A stretch of DNA of 64,000 nt from a bacterium (GTDB lineage Bacteria; Bdellovibrionota_C; UBA2361; RFPC01): contig JAUIIO010000015.1 of NCBI GenBank assembly GCA_030431715.1, positions 35,793-99,792 on the forward strand, given 5' to 3'. The translations under genes were made by a program, and so were the position numbers. Under the pieces are notes generated by a model. That model saw only the letters and a list, made by a program, of their open reading frames with translations, was not told the origin of the DNA and made no database searches. How positions within the stretch are numbered: position 1 is the stretch's first letter; each line of letters opens with the position of its first letter. Below, one piece after another: positions 8,268 through 16,398 of this stretch.

Positions 8268-9347
8268 TTAGTCCATTATTCTTGATGCGATATTGATAAG
8301 AGTTCCTTCTCTCTCGCTTGCGCTGATGAGCTGCATACCGCCAGTTGGCAGCGGGACTGTAAGTGATGGACACCCTTCTGCATTCGCAAGAACTGAGAAG
8401 AAGTTAAGTGATGGATGTTCTGGATCTGATGTTCCGGGGAGAGTTGGGGATATTATAATGCTGTCGGATAAGATGCTCTTAAGTTGTTCGCTGTGTTCTG
8501 TATATGAGTCAGTTTTAGGCTTTTGTTTAGTAAGTATTTGCAGTGATGCTTTTAATTCTTCTATGGCTGGATCACTGATGTTCTGCTCTTTAAGTGTATT
8601 TAGTATCGCTTGGGGGTATATTTCATTTCTCTTTGAGAAGTAGATTGAAAAGTAATCTTTAGGGAGTTCTTTAAGTGTGAAGCCCAGATCTTTAAGGAGA
8701 GAGCATTGTTTTGTGAAGTCATCTTTTGAGGATTTAGAAAGAACGGAAAGGTCTTTTTCTGAAGGAGTATATATCGTACTGATTTCAGATTTTATGTGAG
8801 TCTCGTTAAAGAGCTCTACTAAGACTTTTAGGAGTGATAGTTCGCGAGTGATAAGTCCAAAGCAGTCCAGAGGATAGTCGTATAGAATTGATCCTTGTCT
8901 TGGTGCAGAGTTTGGAGAAAGTTTTAAGCCCCAGAGCTTACAAGCAGCTGCTGGAAGCCTGATGCTTCCGGCTAGGTCCGATCCGAGCGCAAAGTCGGCC
9001 TCGTCTTTTAGAACAGCAGCAGCTGCACCGAAAGAAGATCCGGGAATGGTTTTTTGAGGATAAAGAGGATGGGTGATGGAGCCGTAGTATGGATTCTTTC
9101 CCGAATAGCCGAGAGCTGCTACATCCAAATTGGTTGTCCCCTTAAATATTGCTCCTGCAAGGAGAAGTTTTTGAACGATTGCTGAGTGCTCTTTTGCTTC
9201 TTTGATAAGTGGCTCTTTAAGCCCAAAGGTGAGGGGTAAGCCTTTTACTTGTGTGAAGTCTTTAACAACGAAAGTTTTGCCTGCTAATGGACCCGCTTGG
9301 TTCTCACAAATTGTTTTTTGGCAAAGGTAGACATCTTTTTCTGTCAT
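8268..9347 (-). CDS. Amidase-signature-family hydrolase
   Basis: 359 residues, somewhat shorter than typical 450-residue members. The Ser-cisSer-Lys triad is present: Lys29 in FVVKDFT, cis-Ser104 in PGSSFG, and nucleophile Ser128 in GSDLAGSIRLPAA. The 24-residue spacing between the two serines matches characterised amidases. It hydrolyses an amide bond; the natural substrate cannot be told. It follows the MEMO-family gene by 9 bases, so the two form an operon. Resemblance to GatA is confined to the signature, and no GatB or GatC is near, so I do not call it GatA. Confidence 0.85.
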   Translation of the reverse strand: MTEKDVYLCQKTICENQAGPLAGKTFVVKDFTQVKGLPLTFGLKEPLIKEAKEHSAIVQKLLLAGAIFKGTTNLDVAALGYSGKNPYYGSITHPLYPQKTIPGSSFGAAAAVLKDEADFALGSDLAGSIRLPAAACKLWGLKLSPNSAPRQGSILYDYPLDCFGLITRELSLLKVLVELFNETHIKSEISTIYTPSEKDLSVLSKSSKDDFTKQCSLLKDLGFTLKELPKDYFSIYFSKRNEIYPQAILNTLKEQNISDPAIEELKASLQILTKQKPKTDSYTEHSEQLKSILSDSIIISPTLPGTSDPEHPSLNFFSVLANAEGCPSLTVPLPTGGMQLISASEREGTLINIASRIMD

Positions 9348-9356
9348 AACGGATCG

Positions 9357-10580
9357 TTAGAGATAAAAGCCAATACCTGCAAAGGTCACGGCACATTCCT
9401 TTGTGTAGTCAACAGCCTGGCGATACTCATAAAGCGTTGTGTCGTAGCTAATATCGGCACGTTTAAGAACGTCGAGCATCAGGTACATAGTTGGATAGCC
9501 ACAAATTCTCCTCGCGTCTCCGTCTTGCGCAATATGTGCATAGAGTTGTTCCTTATCCTGATCAAGTATGGATTTAATATAGAGCTCGTCTCGCTCTCTT
9601 ATCTTGTCCATCACTTCAGGTGTGAGCGAGAATTGGTCACCAAAGGCGCGGCCGATGTGAGCCATATCTACTCCTGCGACGATACAGAGGCGCTGACCGG
9701 CATCCTTTCTTTCCCGGATAAGCCGAGTAAGATTTTCAGCGAGCGATTCGTAGACTTCAAATTCTGTTGGCGCTTTTTCTTCTCGTAAAAAGTTATAGAA
9801 GCTTCCTATAAGGATAGGCGCAATTTTAGATTGTGGTGCGTGATACTGTAAGAATGGGACTTGGAGTTCTAGTGAGTGTTCTTGCTTATGAAGATATTCA
9901 TCTGCAAAGGCTCGTTCAATACCATAACCTCCAGCAAGATCGTTCATAAAGTCACGATCGCATTCAATTACGCCCAGAGGGGTTTGAAAGTGTTTATCAG
10001 TAAAGTGAAAGATGTGATCGCTATACTGATGAGAGGTTCCCATGAGTAAGTACAGGTCGTGAGGGGACTGTTCGAGGTGAGCATACGTTTTGCCGTAACA
10101 GAGGCTTCCTCGTTGATAATCGATGTGTGGCGCAGAGATTCCTATTAGCTCACCCTGTCTTTGTGGTTGTTCTGAAGAGGAGAGGTATCCTTTAAGTTCT
10201 TCTTGGAGTCCTTCGCTGTCAGAACTATAGCAGGCTCCAGCGAGTGCTGCCGGTCGTTCTGGGGAGTCTTTAAAGCTCTTTTTAAGCTCATGAGCTTTTT
10301 CGAGAAATCTAGGTGTCTGGAGAAAGTAATGTTCGTTTAATAGATCGGCTAGTTGTCTTACTATCTCCTCAGTTGCTCCCTGCGGTTTTAGTTTCCTTGC
10401 GATCTCCTCAATTGAGAGTGAGCCGTTAAAGCAGTTAAGCACTGGTATGACATCTGGGATAAGGCCCAGTGGCTCTTTGGTGATGCCCAAGGGACAGCGG
10501 AGAAGAAGGAACGCTTCGTTGCCGAGGTGTTCATGCCGGATATCTATCGGGTGTCTTAGTTGGGGGTGGGTAACCTTCAT
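9357..10580 (-). CDS. MEMO1-family protein (AmmeMemoRadiSam protein B type) with N-terminal extension
   Basis: 407 residues. The C-terminal 280 or so carry the MEMO family pattern: AGACYSSD near the domain start, ISAPHIDYQRG, LLMGTSHQ, KQEHSLELQVPFLQ, and VAGVDMAHIGRAFGDQ. These histidine and aspartate positions form the metal site in the family. The first 110 residues are an additional module (HPIDIRHEHLGNEAFLLLRC and onward) with a helical part that loosely recalls PqqD-like domains; this is a guess. The usual AMMECR1 and radical SAM partners of AmmeMemoRadiSam loci are absent here. The downstream partner is an amidase. Molecular function of bacterial MEMO proteins is unsettled. Confidence 0.85.
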   Translation of the reverse strand: MKVTHPQLRHPIDIRHEHLGNEAFLLLRCPLGITKEPLGLIPDVIPVLNCFNGSLSIEEIARKLKPQGATEEIVRQLADLLNEHYFLQTPRFLEKAHELKKSFKDSPERPAALAGACYSSDSEGLQEELKGYLSSSEQPQRQGELIGISAPHIDYQRGSLCYGKTYAHLEQSPHDLYLLMGTSHQYSDHIFHFTDKHFQTPLGVIECDRDFMNDLAGGYGIERAFADEYLHKQEHSLELQVPFLQYHAPQSKIAPILIGSFYNFLREEKAPTEFEVYESLAENLTRLIRERKDAGQRLCIVAGVDMAHIGRAFGDQFSLTPEVMDKIRERDELYIKSILDQDKEQLYAHIAQDGDARRICGYPTMYLMLDVLKRADISYDTTLYEYRQAVDYTKECAVTFAGIGFYL

Positions 10581-10725
10581 ATGATTAAGATGATATTACC
10601 GGGCAGGTGGTTTCCTCAAGCCACTGTTATCTAACATGCTGAGAGTATCGGTAATTCTTGAAGGATAAATATAACACAGGAGCCCGCGGAGAACGTGGAG
10701 GGAGACTTGCGTTTGTGGCCGTCTC

Positions 10726-10857
10726 CGTCATTGCGAGGAGCTGAGAGCATTCGCTCGAACGACGCGGCAATCTCTTTGCCATATTACGATCGGATAGAGC
10801 TAGCTCAGGGAGATTGCTTCGTCGTTCGGCTAACGCCTCAGCTCCTCGCAATGACGG
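10726..10857. repeat. Inverted pair of palindromic repeat units
   Basis: CGTCATTGCGAGGAGCTGAG opens the element and its near-exact reverse complement closes it at 10838-10857. Inner arms read CGAACGACGCGGCAATCTC and GAGATTGCTTCGTCGTTCG. The pair would form a long hairpin with about a 35-base loop region. It lies just past the mnmE stop and may act as a transcript end. The reading frame 10627-10971 that crosses it is an artefact. Confidence 0.8.
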
Positions 10858-10894
10858 GGTGACGTGGAGAGGGAGTCGCAATGACTGGATAGGG

Positions 10895-12274
10895 CTACTT
10901 TCCGATGCAGAATTTGCTGAAGATGCGGCCAAGGATGTCTTCGTGTGAGGTTTTGCCGATGAGCTCTTCAAGGGTGGTAAGTGCTATGCGTAGTTCTGCG
11001 CTTATGATTTCAAGTGGGAGGTTTTCTTTTATGCCGGCGAGAGATCTAGAGAGGGCTTGTTCTGCGTCTTTTAGGCAGTTGTAGTGCCGTTCTCTGGTAA
11101 TTATGGCTGAGTCTTCAGCGTTGTTGTGATTAAGCTCTGAAACTTCTGAGACAAGTGCTTCTTTAAGGGCGGCTATGCCACTTTGCTCCTCAACAGAGAT
11201 ATAAAAGTTTTGATGGCAGATGTCGGCCGGGCAGTACACTTTGCCGATTGCATCTGGAACAAGATCGATCTTGTTAATGACCATCCAGATGTTTTTTGCT
11301 TCGTGTTTGATCAAATCAAGTGCCTTCTGCCAGTCGGTGTCCTCAGTTGAGGCATCTACAAGTAGGAGCACGAGGTCGGCCCAGCCGACACGTTCTTTGG
11401 CTAACTCAATACCTATTTTTTCAACCTTATCTTCTGTTTCATGTAGCCCAGCAGAGTCGCAAAAGATGAAGCGATATCCTTTAAAGATCGTTTCTTCCTC
11501 AAGGATATCTCTGGTAGTGCCTGATACATCGGTAACGATGGCTCTTCTCTTCTCAAGGAGTGCATTTAATAAGCTTGATTTTCCAGCATTTGGAGCGCCG
11601 CAGAGTAAGACTCTGTATCCTTCCTTAATGTGCTCTCCGTACTGGTAGCTGTCGATAAGAGTAGTAAGCCTTGTGTGTGTATGCTTAAGTCTTTTTTGTA
11701 TCTCTTTAGTTGAATCGGGGTCGATGTCTTCTTCAGGAAAGTCGATATTTGCTTCTATTTCAGCAAGGGTGTCACGCAGCGGTTCGCCAAGCTCTTCGAT
11801 ACAGCTACTGAGCTTTCCGCTTAGCTGATCACTTGCTATTTGAAGAGCGCGATCGCTTGTGGCTTCAATTACGTCACAAATTGCTTCAGCCTGTAACAGG
11901 TCCATCTTTCCGTTTAAGAATCCACGCTTACTAAATTCACCCGGCTCCGCAGGAGCAATGCCAAAGGCAAAGAGAGAACGTAGGAGTCTTGACGCTAGTA
12001 GTGGGCTGCCGTGGATGTGAAACTCTGCGACGTCTTCACCAGTGAAGCTTTTTGGGCCGGGCATAAATACGGCTAGGGCTCTGTCGATTACCTCTTTGTT
12101 TCGGTGATCGATAATCTCACCGAACAGGAGCTCTCTTGGGCACTTAACTGGATTTTTTGTTGAGCGGAATGCGGCTCTAAGAGCACGTTTTGTGTCCGGG
12201 CCACTCACTCGTACGATAGCGAGGCCTGCCGGGGCAGGAGCTGTTGCCAGAGCTGCTATCGTAGTTGTTGACAT
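10895..12274 (-). CDS. mnmE: tRNA uridine-5-carboxymethylaminomethyl modification GTPase
   Basis: 459 residues from ATG at 12274, one base past the yidC stop (TGATATG); an upstream in-frame start at 12325 would overlap yidC and is rejected. The N-terminal formyl-THF-binding domain begins TIAALATAPAPAGLAIVRVS. The G domain has G1 GAPNAGKSS, G2-region SGTTRD, G3 DSAGLHETED and G4 NKID. The protein ends in FCIGK, the conserved Cys motif. With MnmG (not in this window) it modifies U34 of certain tRNAs in the cytoplasm. It is the last gene of the rpmH operon. Confidence 0.97.
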   Translation of the reverse strand: MSTTTIAALATAPAPAGLAIVRVSGPDTKRALRAAFRSTKNPVKCPRELLFGEIIDHRNKEVIDRALAVFMPGPKSFTGEDVAEFHIHGSPLLASRLLRSLFAFGIAPAEPGEFSKRGFLNGKMDLLQAEAICDVIEATSDRALQIASDQLSGKLSSCIEELGEPLRDTLAEIEANIDFPEEDIDPDSTKEIQKRLKHTHTRLTTLIDSYQYGEHIKEGYRVLLCGAPNAGKSSLLNALLEKRRAIVTDVSGTTRDILEEETIFKGYRFIFCDSAGLHETEDKVEKIGIELAKERVGWADLVLLLVDASTEDTDWQKALDLIKHEAKNIWMVINKIDLVPDAIGKVYCPADICHQNFYISVEEQSGIAALKEALVSEVSELNHNNAEDSAIITRERHYNCLKDAEQALSRSLAGIKENLPLEIISAELRIALTTLEELIGKTSHEDILGRIFSKFCIGK

Positions 12275-12275
12275 A

Positions 12276-14060
12276 TCATACGACCGTAACGATCCAGCCG
12301 AAGGCAAAAATTGCGAGACTGGCAAGCACGGTTGCTTTCGCTGGACCTATTGAGCTTTCGTTTCTTAAAAACGATTGCTGCACGATGGAGATTAAGTTGT
12401 TCACTAACCAGTAGAGTACCAGACCGGATGGGAAAGGAATAATGATAAACGTCACCGTTAAGATAACTGGCATCATCAACATGATCTTTTTCTGCTGTGG
12501 ATCCATAGCAGATGGTGTCAGGTACTGCTGAAGGAACATGCTGGCTCCCATAAGGAGAAGCATTACTGGCACCCCAATGCCGAGAATGTGAAGGCGTTCA
12601 GGCGCTGAGAGGTCAGTAATCCAGAGCGCAAATGGCGCATGACGTAATTCTGTGGCGTTTAAGAGCGCGCTGTAGAGTCCAAAAAAGACTGGAATCTGAA
12701 TTACCATCGGGAGACATCCTCCCATTGGGTTTACACCTCGCCGCTTATAGAGTGCCATCATCTCTTGATTGAGTTGAGTAGGATCTTTTACTCGTTCTCT
12801 TAGCGCTTTCATCTCAGGCTGAAGTTCTTGCATCGCCCTCATGGACTTAAAGCTAGCGCTAGTAAGAGGCAGAAAGAGAGTCTTAATTACAAGTGTTAGA
12901 AGAATAATGGCGAGACCATAATTTCCAAGGAGTGCATAGAAAAAGCTCAGCGCGCCAAGTAGTGGAATGGCAAGGAAAGAGAAGAAGCCGAGATTTACGT
13001 TTCGCTGCAAGCTGTAGCCGAGTTTTTCAAGACGGTGATAACTCTTAGGGCCGAGGTAGATCTTTGATGAAATCTTGTCTTTGGTTCCTGAAAGAGAAAC
13101 AGAGTAGATGTCTTCGTCTTTGCTCCACCGTACTGGAGTTGTCTCGTCTGGTGATATGAGCGAGGCCATAAAGTACTTGTCGCCGAGGCTTATCCATCTA
13201 GCAGCTGTCCCTTGCGTGGGGCCTTCTTCTGGGGTTGTAATTGGGAATGTTTCAAGCTCTTTATCCCCATCGCTTTCTAGTAAGAGAGAGTAGTTAGCTG
13301 GATTATAGCTATTTCCGGTCTCTTCTTCTGGAATCCATTTATTCCATGTGAGTTGCATAGGTGATCCGTCGCTTGCCGGAACGTCTGTTGTGGCTTCAAA
13401 GTCTATTAGGTAAGAGTTGCCACGCAGGGTAAGACTTTTGGTGATGGGTGATGTTGTGCCGCGTAATACGAGGCGAAGCTCATCTTGTTCCCCGAGAGTA
13501 AAGGTATCACCTGTACGTGAAATACCAGAGGTTGCGCCCTCTAGCTGGTAAAGGAGTGACGCGTCTTGTGCGCCTCCAAGGCTAATTTGAAGTGGGAACT
13601 CCGCAGCGTCACTCTGGTGACGGATGAAGTTAAAATCGTCTTCGCTCTGGAGCTCTCTTTTGTAGCCGTGAAGTTCAAAGCTAAGGATTCTTCCGCCAAG
13701 TTTACTGAGCTCTAATCTGTAGAGGGGAGCGTTAACGGTGATAACGCCGCTACTTCTAATCTCAGATTCAGAAGGAATTGCGCTTGAGACGGGTTGCGTT
13801 TCCTGTTGGATGACTTCAGGAGATTTTGCTGTCTCTGTAATTGTAGGGAGCGTCGGGAGTTCCTTTTTTAGTGTCGCTTCTTTTTTTACTTTATTGCCTA
13901 GTATTGCTCCTTCAGTTGACGATGGAGCTGCTTGTTCGGGGGTCTCTGGGCGAAGTACTGGGGTGATCACGTATTCTGAGTAGATCATGACCAGCATGAA
14001 GCAGAGAAAGAGCGCTAGAGCGGTTTTTCTATCTTCAAAGACACTGCCGTTGTTGTTCAT
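12276..14060 (-). CDS. yidC: Membrane protein insertase YidC
   Basis: 594 residues. An N-terminal helix (ALALFLCFMLVMIYSEYVI) is followed by a Ser/Glu-rich linker, the large periplasmic domain (about residues 105-350) typical of Gram-negative YidC, and the conserved insertase core from about residue 370, including LTLVIKTLFLPLTSASFKSM, the cytoplasmic coiled hairpin, and NPMGGCLPMVIQIPVFFGLY. It inserts inner-membrane proteins alone or with SecYEG. Oddly, the C-terminus does not end in the usual short basic tail but continues into another hydrophobic stretch (TVLASLAIFAFGWIVTVV). It lies between yidD and mnmE in the conserved order. Confidence 0.97.
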   Translation of the reverse strand: MNNNGSVFEDRKTALALFLCFMLVMIYSEYVITPVLRPETPEQAAPSSTEGAILGNKVKKEATLKKELPTLPTITETAKSPEVIQQETQPVSSAIPSESEIRSSGVITVNAPLYRLELSKLGGRILSFELHGYKRELQSEDDFNFIRHQSDAAEFPLQISLGGAQDASLLYQLEGATSGISRTGDTFTLGEQDELRLVLRGTTSPITKSLTLRGNSYLIDFEATTDVPASDGSPMQLTWNKWIPEEETGNSYNPANYSLLLESDGDKELETFPITTPEEGPTQGTAARWISLGDKYFMASLISPDETTPVRWSKDEDIYSVSLSGTKDKISSKIYLGPKSYHRLEKLGYSLQRNVNLGFFSFLAIPLLGALSFFYALLGNYGLAIILLTLVIKTLFLPLTSASFKSMRAMQELQPEMKALRERVKDPTQLNQEMMALYKRRGVNPMGGCLPMVIQIPVFFGLYSALLNATELRHAPFALWITDLSAPERLHILGIGVPVMLLLMGASMFLQQYLTPSAMDPQQKKIMLMMPVILTVTFIIIPFPSGLVLYWLVNNLISIVQQSFLRNESSIGPAKATVLASLAIFAFGWIVTVV

Positions 14061-14092
14061 CCGTACTATCCTTTTTTGACCTCTGAGAGTTT

Positions 14093-14329
14093 TTACTTGC
14101 GGGTTTGTCTTTTACGTGGCGGTACAGGATCGTGTCCACCATTGCAGTACGGATTACATCTGATTATACGGTAGATAGCAAGTAATCCGCCCTTGAAAAC
14201 GCCGTGTATTTGCGTTGCCTGAAGTGCGTAATCTGAGCAGGTAGGGTGGAATCGGCATGTGTTTCCAAGTAGTGGCGATAAGAGCGTTTTGTATGTCTTG
14301 TGTAATATTAAAATGAGTGATCTCATCAT
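14093..14329 (-). CDS. yidD: Membrane protein insertion efficiency factor YidD
   Basis: 78 residues, the normal size. The family pattern is complete: an amphipathic N-terminus (LILILHKTYKTLLSPLLG), then CRFHPTCSDYALQA, GGLLAIYRIIRCNPY and GGHDPVP. It is a peripheral inner-membrane protein thought to assist YidC. Its start overlaps the rnpA stop (ATGA), and yidC follows, the standard arrangement. Confidence 0.95.
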   Translation of the reverse strand: MMRSLILILHKTYKTLLSPLLGNTCRFHPTCSDYALQATQIHGVFKGGLLAIYRIIRCNPYCNGGHDPVPPRKRQTRK

Positions 14330-14712
14330 ATGCTTGCGGCATGAGTTGTGCCCAGAAGTTTAAGCTTTCTGAGCGCTCGGAGGAGCTCTCCTTTTAACTC
14401 CTGAAAGCCAATTTGCGTGGCGCTCTGGCGGACAATGATCACCACGTCGTATCCATCTGCTATTTCAGGGAGTGATGTTCTAAATACTTCTTTTATCCTG
14501 CGCTTTAGTAAGTTTCTTACAACGGCTCTCTTGTTTACGCGCTTAGATACCGTAACACCAAGTCGTGAGGTTGGTGCGTTTTTAGCGGAGGTTTTGCGGC
14601 AGGCTACCACAAGGTTTGTGGTGTGGGCTTTCTTTCCCTGATTCTGGGTTTTAATGTAATCACCGCGTTTTTTGATTCGACTCTTCCCAGAGAGGCGTAG
14701 CTTGTGTTCCAT
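14326..14712 (-). CDS. rnpA: Ribonuclease P protein component
   Basis: 128 residues. The family signature RLGVTVSKRVNKRAVVRN, with the basic RNR-type helix continuing LLKRRIKEVFR, is clear. It binds the RNase P RNA and helps mature tRNA 5' ends. Synteny with rpmH upstream and yidD downstream confirms the call. The ATG at 14712 has an AGGA site about 10 bases upstream. Confidence 0.96.
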   Translation of the reverse strand: MEHKLRLSGKSRIKKRGDYIKTQNQGKKAHTTNLVVACRKTSAKNAPTSRLGVTVSKRVNKRAVVRNLLKRRIKEVFRTSLPEIADGYDVVIIVRQSATQIGFQELKGELLRALRKLKLLGTTHAASI

Positions 14713-14875
14713 CTGGATTTCGTCCTGAGGTAAAAGAGGTTTTATGAGTCACTATACCACAACAGACGCTTCTGTGCTCTAAGGCACGTTAGTATAAGCT
14801 AAAATGGTGATTTGTGGCTTGTGATTGGAGCAAGATGCGCAGATCAGAGCTGATATAAGTCTGATGCTAGTCGAG

Positions 14876-15037
14876 TTACCTGTAGTGGCCCTTACGCGGG
14901 GTTACAACGGCAACACGCTTTCTGCCCTTGGCACGTCGGGCGTTAAGAACTTTGCGTCCAGCCTTAGTAGCCATACGAGCTCTAAACCCGTGTGTTGTAC
15001 GTCTGCTCTTGTTCCCTGGTTGAAATGTACGTTTCAT
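14876..15037 (-). CDS. rpmH: 50S ribosomal protein L34
   Basis: 53 residues, found by reading the minus strand directly. The sequence starts [20 protein letters not shown] and continues [20 protein letters not shown], the near-universal L34 pattern, with a seven-residue longer tail ([13 protein letters not shown]) than E. coli L34. An AGAAGAG ribosome site precedes the ATG by about 6 bases. It opens the rpmH-rnpA-yidD-yidC-mnmE operon. Confidence 0.96.
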   Translation of the reverse strand: MKRTFQPGNKSRRTTHGFRARMATKAGRKVLNARRAKGRKRVAVVTPRKGHYR

Positions 15038-15067
15038 GATTACTCTTCTAAAAACTAACGAACGGAG

Positions 15068-15096
15068 ACTATACAGCTAAATATCCGGAAATGCAA
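15068..15096 (-). promoter_or_regulatory. Sigma-70 promoter of the rpmH operon
   Basis: On the minus strand TTGCAT (15091-15096) and TATAGT (15068-15073) are separated by 17 bases. A start near 15061 would give a leader of about 24 bases before the rpmH ATG, which fits strong ribosomal gene promoters. Confidence 0.65.
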
Positions 15097-15418
15097 ACGT
15101 TGTGGGGCAGAGTGATCTGGTTGATTTTGCTCTGTAACATTAGTGAGTTAGCTCCACTAGAACTCCTGTTCTTAATCCTCTTCTTCCTCTTAATCTTAAT
15201 CTTCCTCTTGCACTTGCACCTGCGATTTTAGCCGTCCTGCTCTGTTCCGTCCTAAAAATTGCCTATATCTCCCCTCTGTGCTCTCTGTGAGCTCTGTGTT
15301 TTTTATGTGTATTGGTGGGGGCTCTCGCACTACAAGTTCGAGCTACTCTGCAACTAAGATATGGAAAACACAGAGAGCGCAGAGAGCACAGAGATTGGGG
15401 ATTCGCCCTGAGCAGGAG
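15097..15418. other. Repeat-bearing intergenic region upstream of the rpmH promoter
   Basis: About 320 bases without a gene. From about 15166 to 15222 it is a pyrimidine-rich tract with period near six (CTTAATCCTCTTCTTCCTC and onward, then CACTTGCACCTGC). From 15272 to 15395 it holds a long inverted repeat. No dnaA gene or clear DnaA-box cluster is visible, although rpmH often neighbours oriC in other bacteria. Confidence 0.6.
15272..15395. repeat. Inverted repeat of CTCTGTG-rich arms
   Basis: The arm at about 15274-15303 (CTGTGCTCTCTGTGAGCTCT and on) is the imperfect reverse complement of 15364-15393, about 30 bases each, around a 60-base centre. It lies past the hldD stop and could end its transcript. 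It resembles MITE-like or REP-like intergenic repeats rather than a gene remnant. Confidence 0.65.
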
Positions 15419-16390
15419 TTAGTAATACGGATTCTCTTTCTGCAGATGGCTCTGGACGTAATCGCGTACGCCATCTTCGATGGAGGATTTTGGTAGCGGG
15501 CATCCTGTTGCTTCGAGTTTGCTCATCTCAGCTTCAGTAAAATACTGGTACTGATCACGCAAGTTGTCAGGCATATCGATGTATTCGATATTGGGCTCTT
15601 TGCCCATCGCGTTAAAAACAGCAGTTACTAGATCTTTCCATGTTCTTGCTTTTCCAGTTCCAAGGTTAAAGATACCGGAAGTGTTTGGATTCTCTATCAG
15701 CCAGAGCATGACGTCGGCGCAATCTTTTACGTAGATAAAGTCACGTTTTTGCTCCCCGTCTTTGTAATCATCGCGGTAAGACTTAAAAAGTTTTACCTTT
15801 CCGTCCTTTAGGATCTGATGGTACGCGCGATAAGGAACGCTCCACATTCCCTCTTTGTGATACTCGTTAGGGCCGTAAACGTTAAAGAACTTAAGCCCGG
15901 CTAGCTTGTCGGTGACTTTATTTCGTAAGGCCCAGAGGTCAAAGAGTTGCTTTGAGTATCCGTACCTATTAAGCGGGCGAAAGCTGCTTTGTACGTCATC
16001 GGCGTCGGAATATCCCTGCTCTCCGGCACCGTAAGTGGCTGCGCTGCTTGCGTAGATAAAACGAATATTGTTGTCGAGGCAGTGTTCTGCAAGAGAGATA
16101 CTGTACTGCAGGTTGTTCTGCATCAAATAGTCGGCGTCTTCCTCGGTAGTTGAAGAGCAGGCTCCCATATGAACGATGGTGCGTACCTTCCCTCGAAATT
16201 TTCCGCCTTCAAGCTGCTCAATGAAATTGTCTTTGTGGATATAATCAACAAAGCCTTTCCCAACAAGGTTTTTCCATTTCGGAGAGGTGCTGAGATTGTC
16301 AACGATTACGATATTGTCTTCGCCTGCTTCATTAAGACGAGCAGTGAGTGAGCTTCCGATAAGTCCGGCTCCGCCGGTAATGATAATCAT
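15419..16390 (-). CDS. hldD: ADP-L-glycero-D-manno-heptose 6-epimerase
   Basis: 323 residues. An NAD(P)-binding Rossmann start (MIIITGGAGLIGSSL) is followed by family features FVDYIHKDNF, IVHMGACSSTTEEDADYLMQ, the catalytic SSAATYG and Y-x-x-x-K (NRYGYSKQLFD), and FFNVYGPNEYHKEGMWSV. HldD epimerises the ADP-heptose precursor of the LPS inner core, in the cytoplasm. It shows that the organism makes heptose-containing LPS. Nine bases separate it from the upstream glycosyltransferase gene, so they are probably co-transcribed. Confidence 0.95.
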   Translation of the reverse strand: MIIITGGAGLIGSSLTARLNEAGEDNIVIVDNLSTSPKWKNLVGKGFVDYIHKDNFIEQLEGGKFRGKVRTIVHMGACSSTTEEDADYLMQNNLQYSISLAEHCLDNNIRFIYASSAATYGAGEQGYSDADDVQSSFRPLNRYGYSKQLFDLWALRNKVTDKLAGLKFFNVYGPNEYHKEGMWSVPYRAYHQILKDGKVKLFKSYRDDYKDGEQKRDFIYVKDCADVMLWLIENPNTSGIFNLGTGKARTWKDLVTAVFNAMGKEPNIEYIDMPDNLRDQYQYFTEAEMSKLEATGCPLPKSSIEDGVRDYVQSHLQKENPYY

Positions 16391-16398
16391 AGAGGCTA

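Noticed and set aside
10627..10971. 114-codon frame on the minus strand past mnmE
   Set aside because: It runs through the palindromic repeat pair and overlaps the mnmE 3' end; its peptide is low-complexity translation of the repeat.
15040..15418. Replication origin next to rpmH
   Set aside because: No dnaA gene and no clear cluster of DnaA boxes; synteny alone is not enough.
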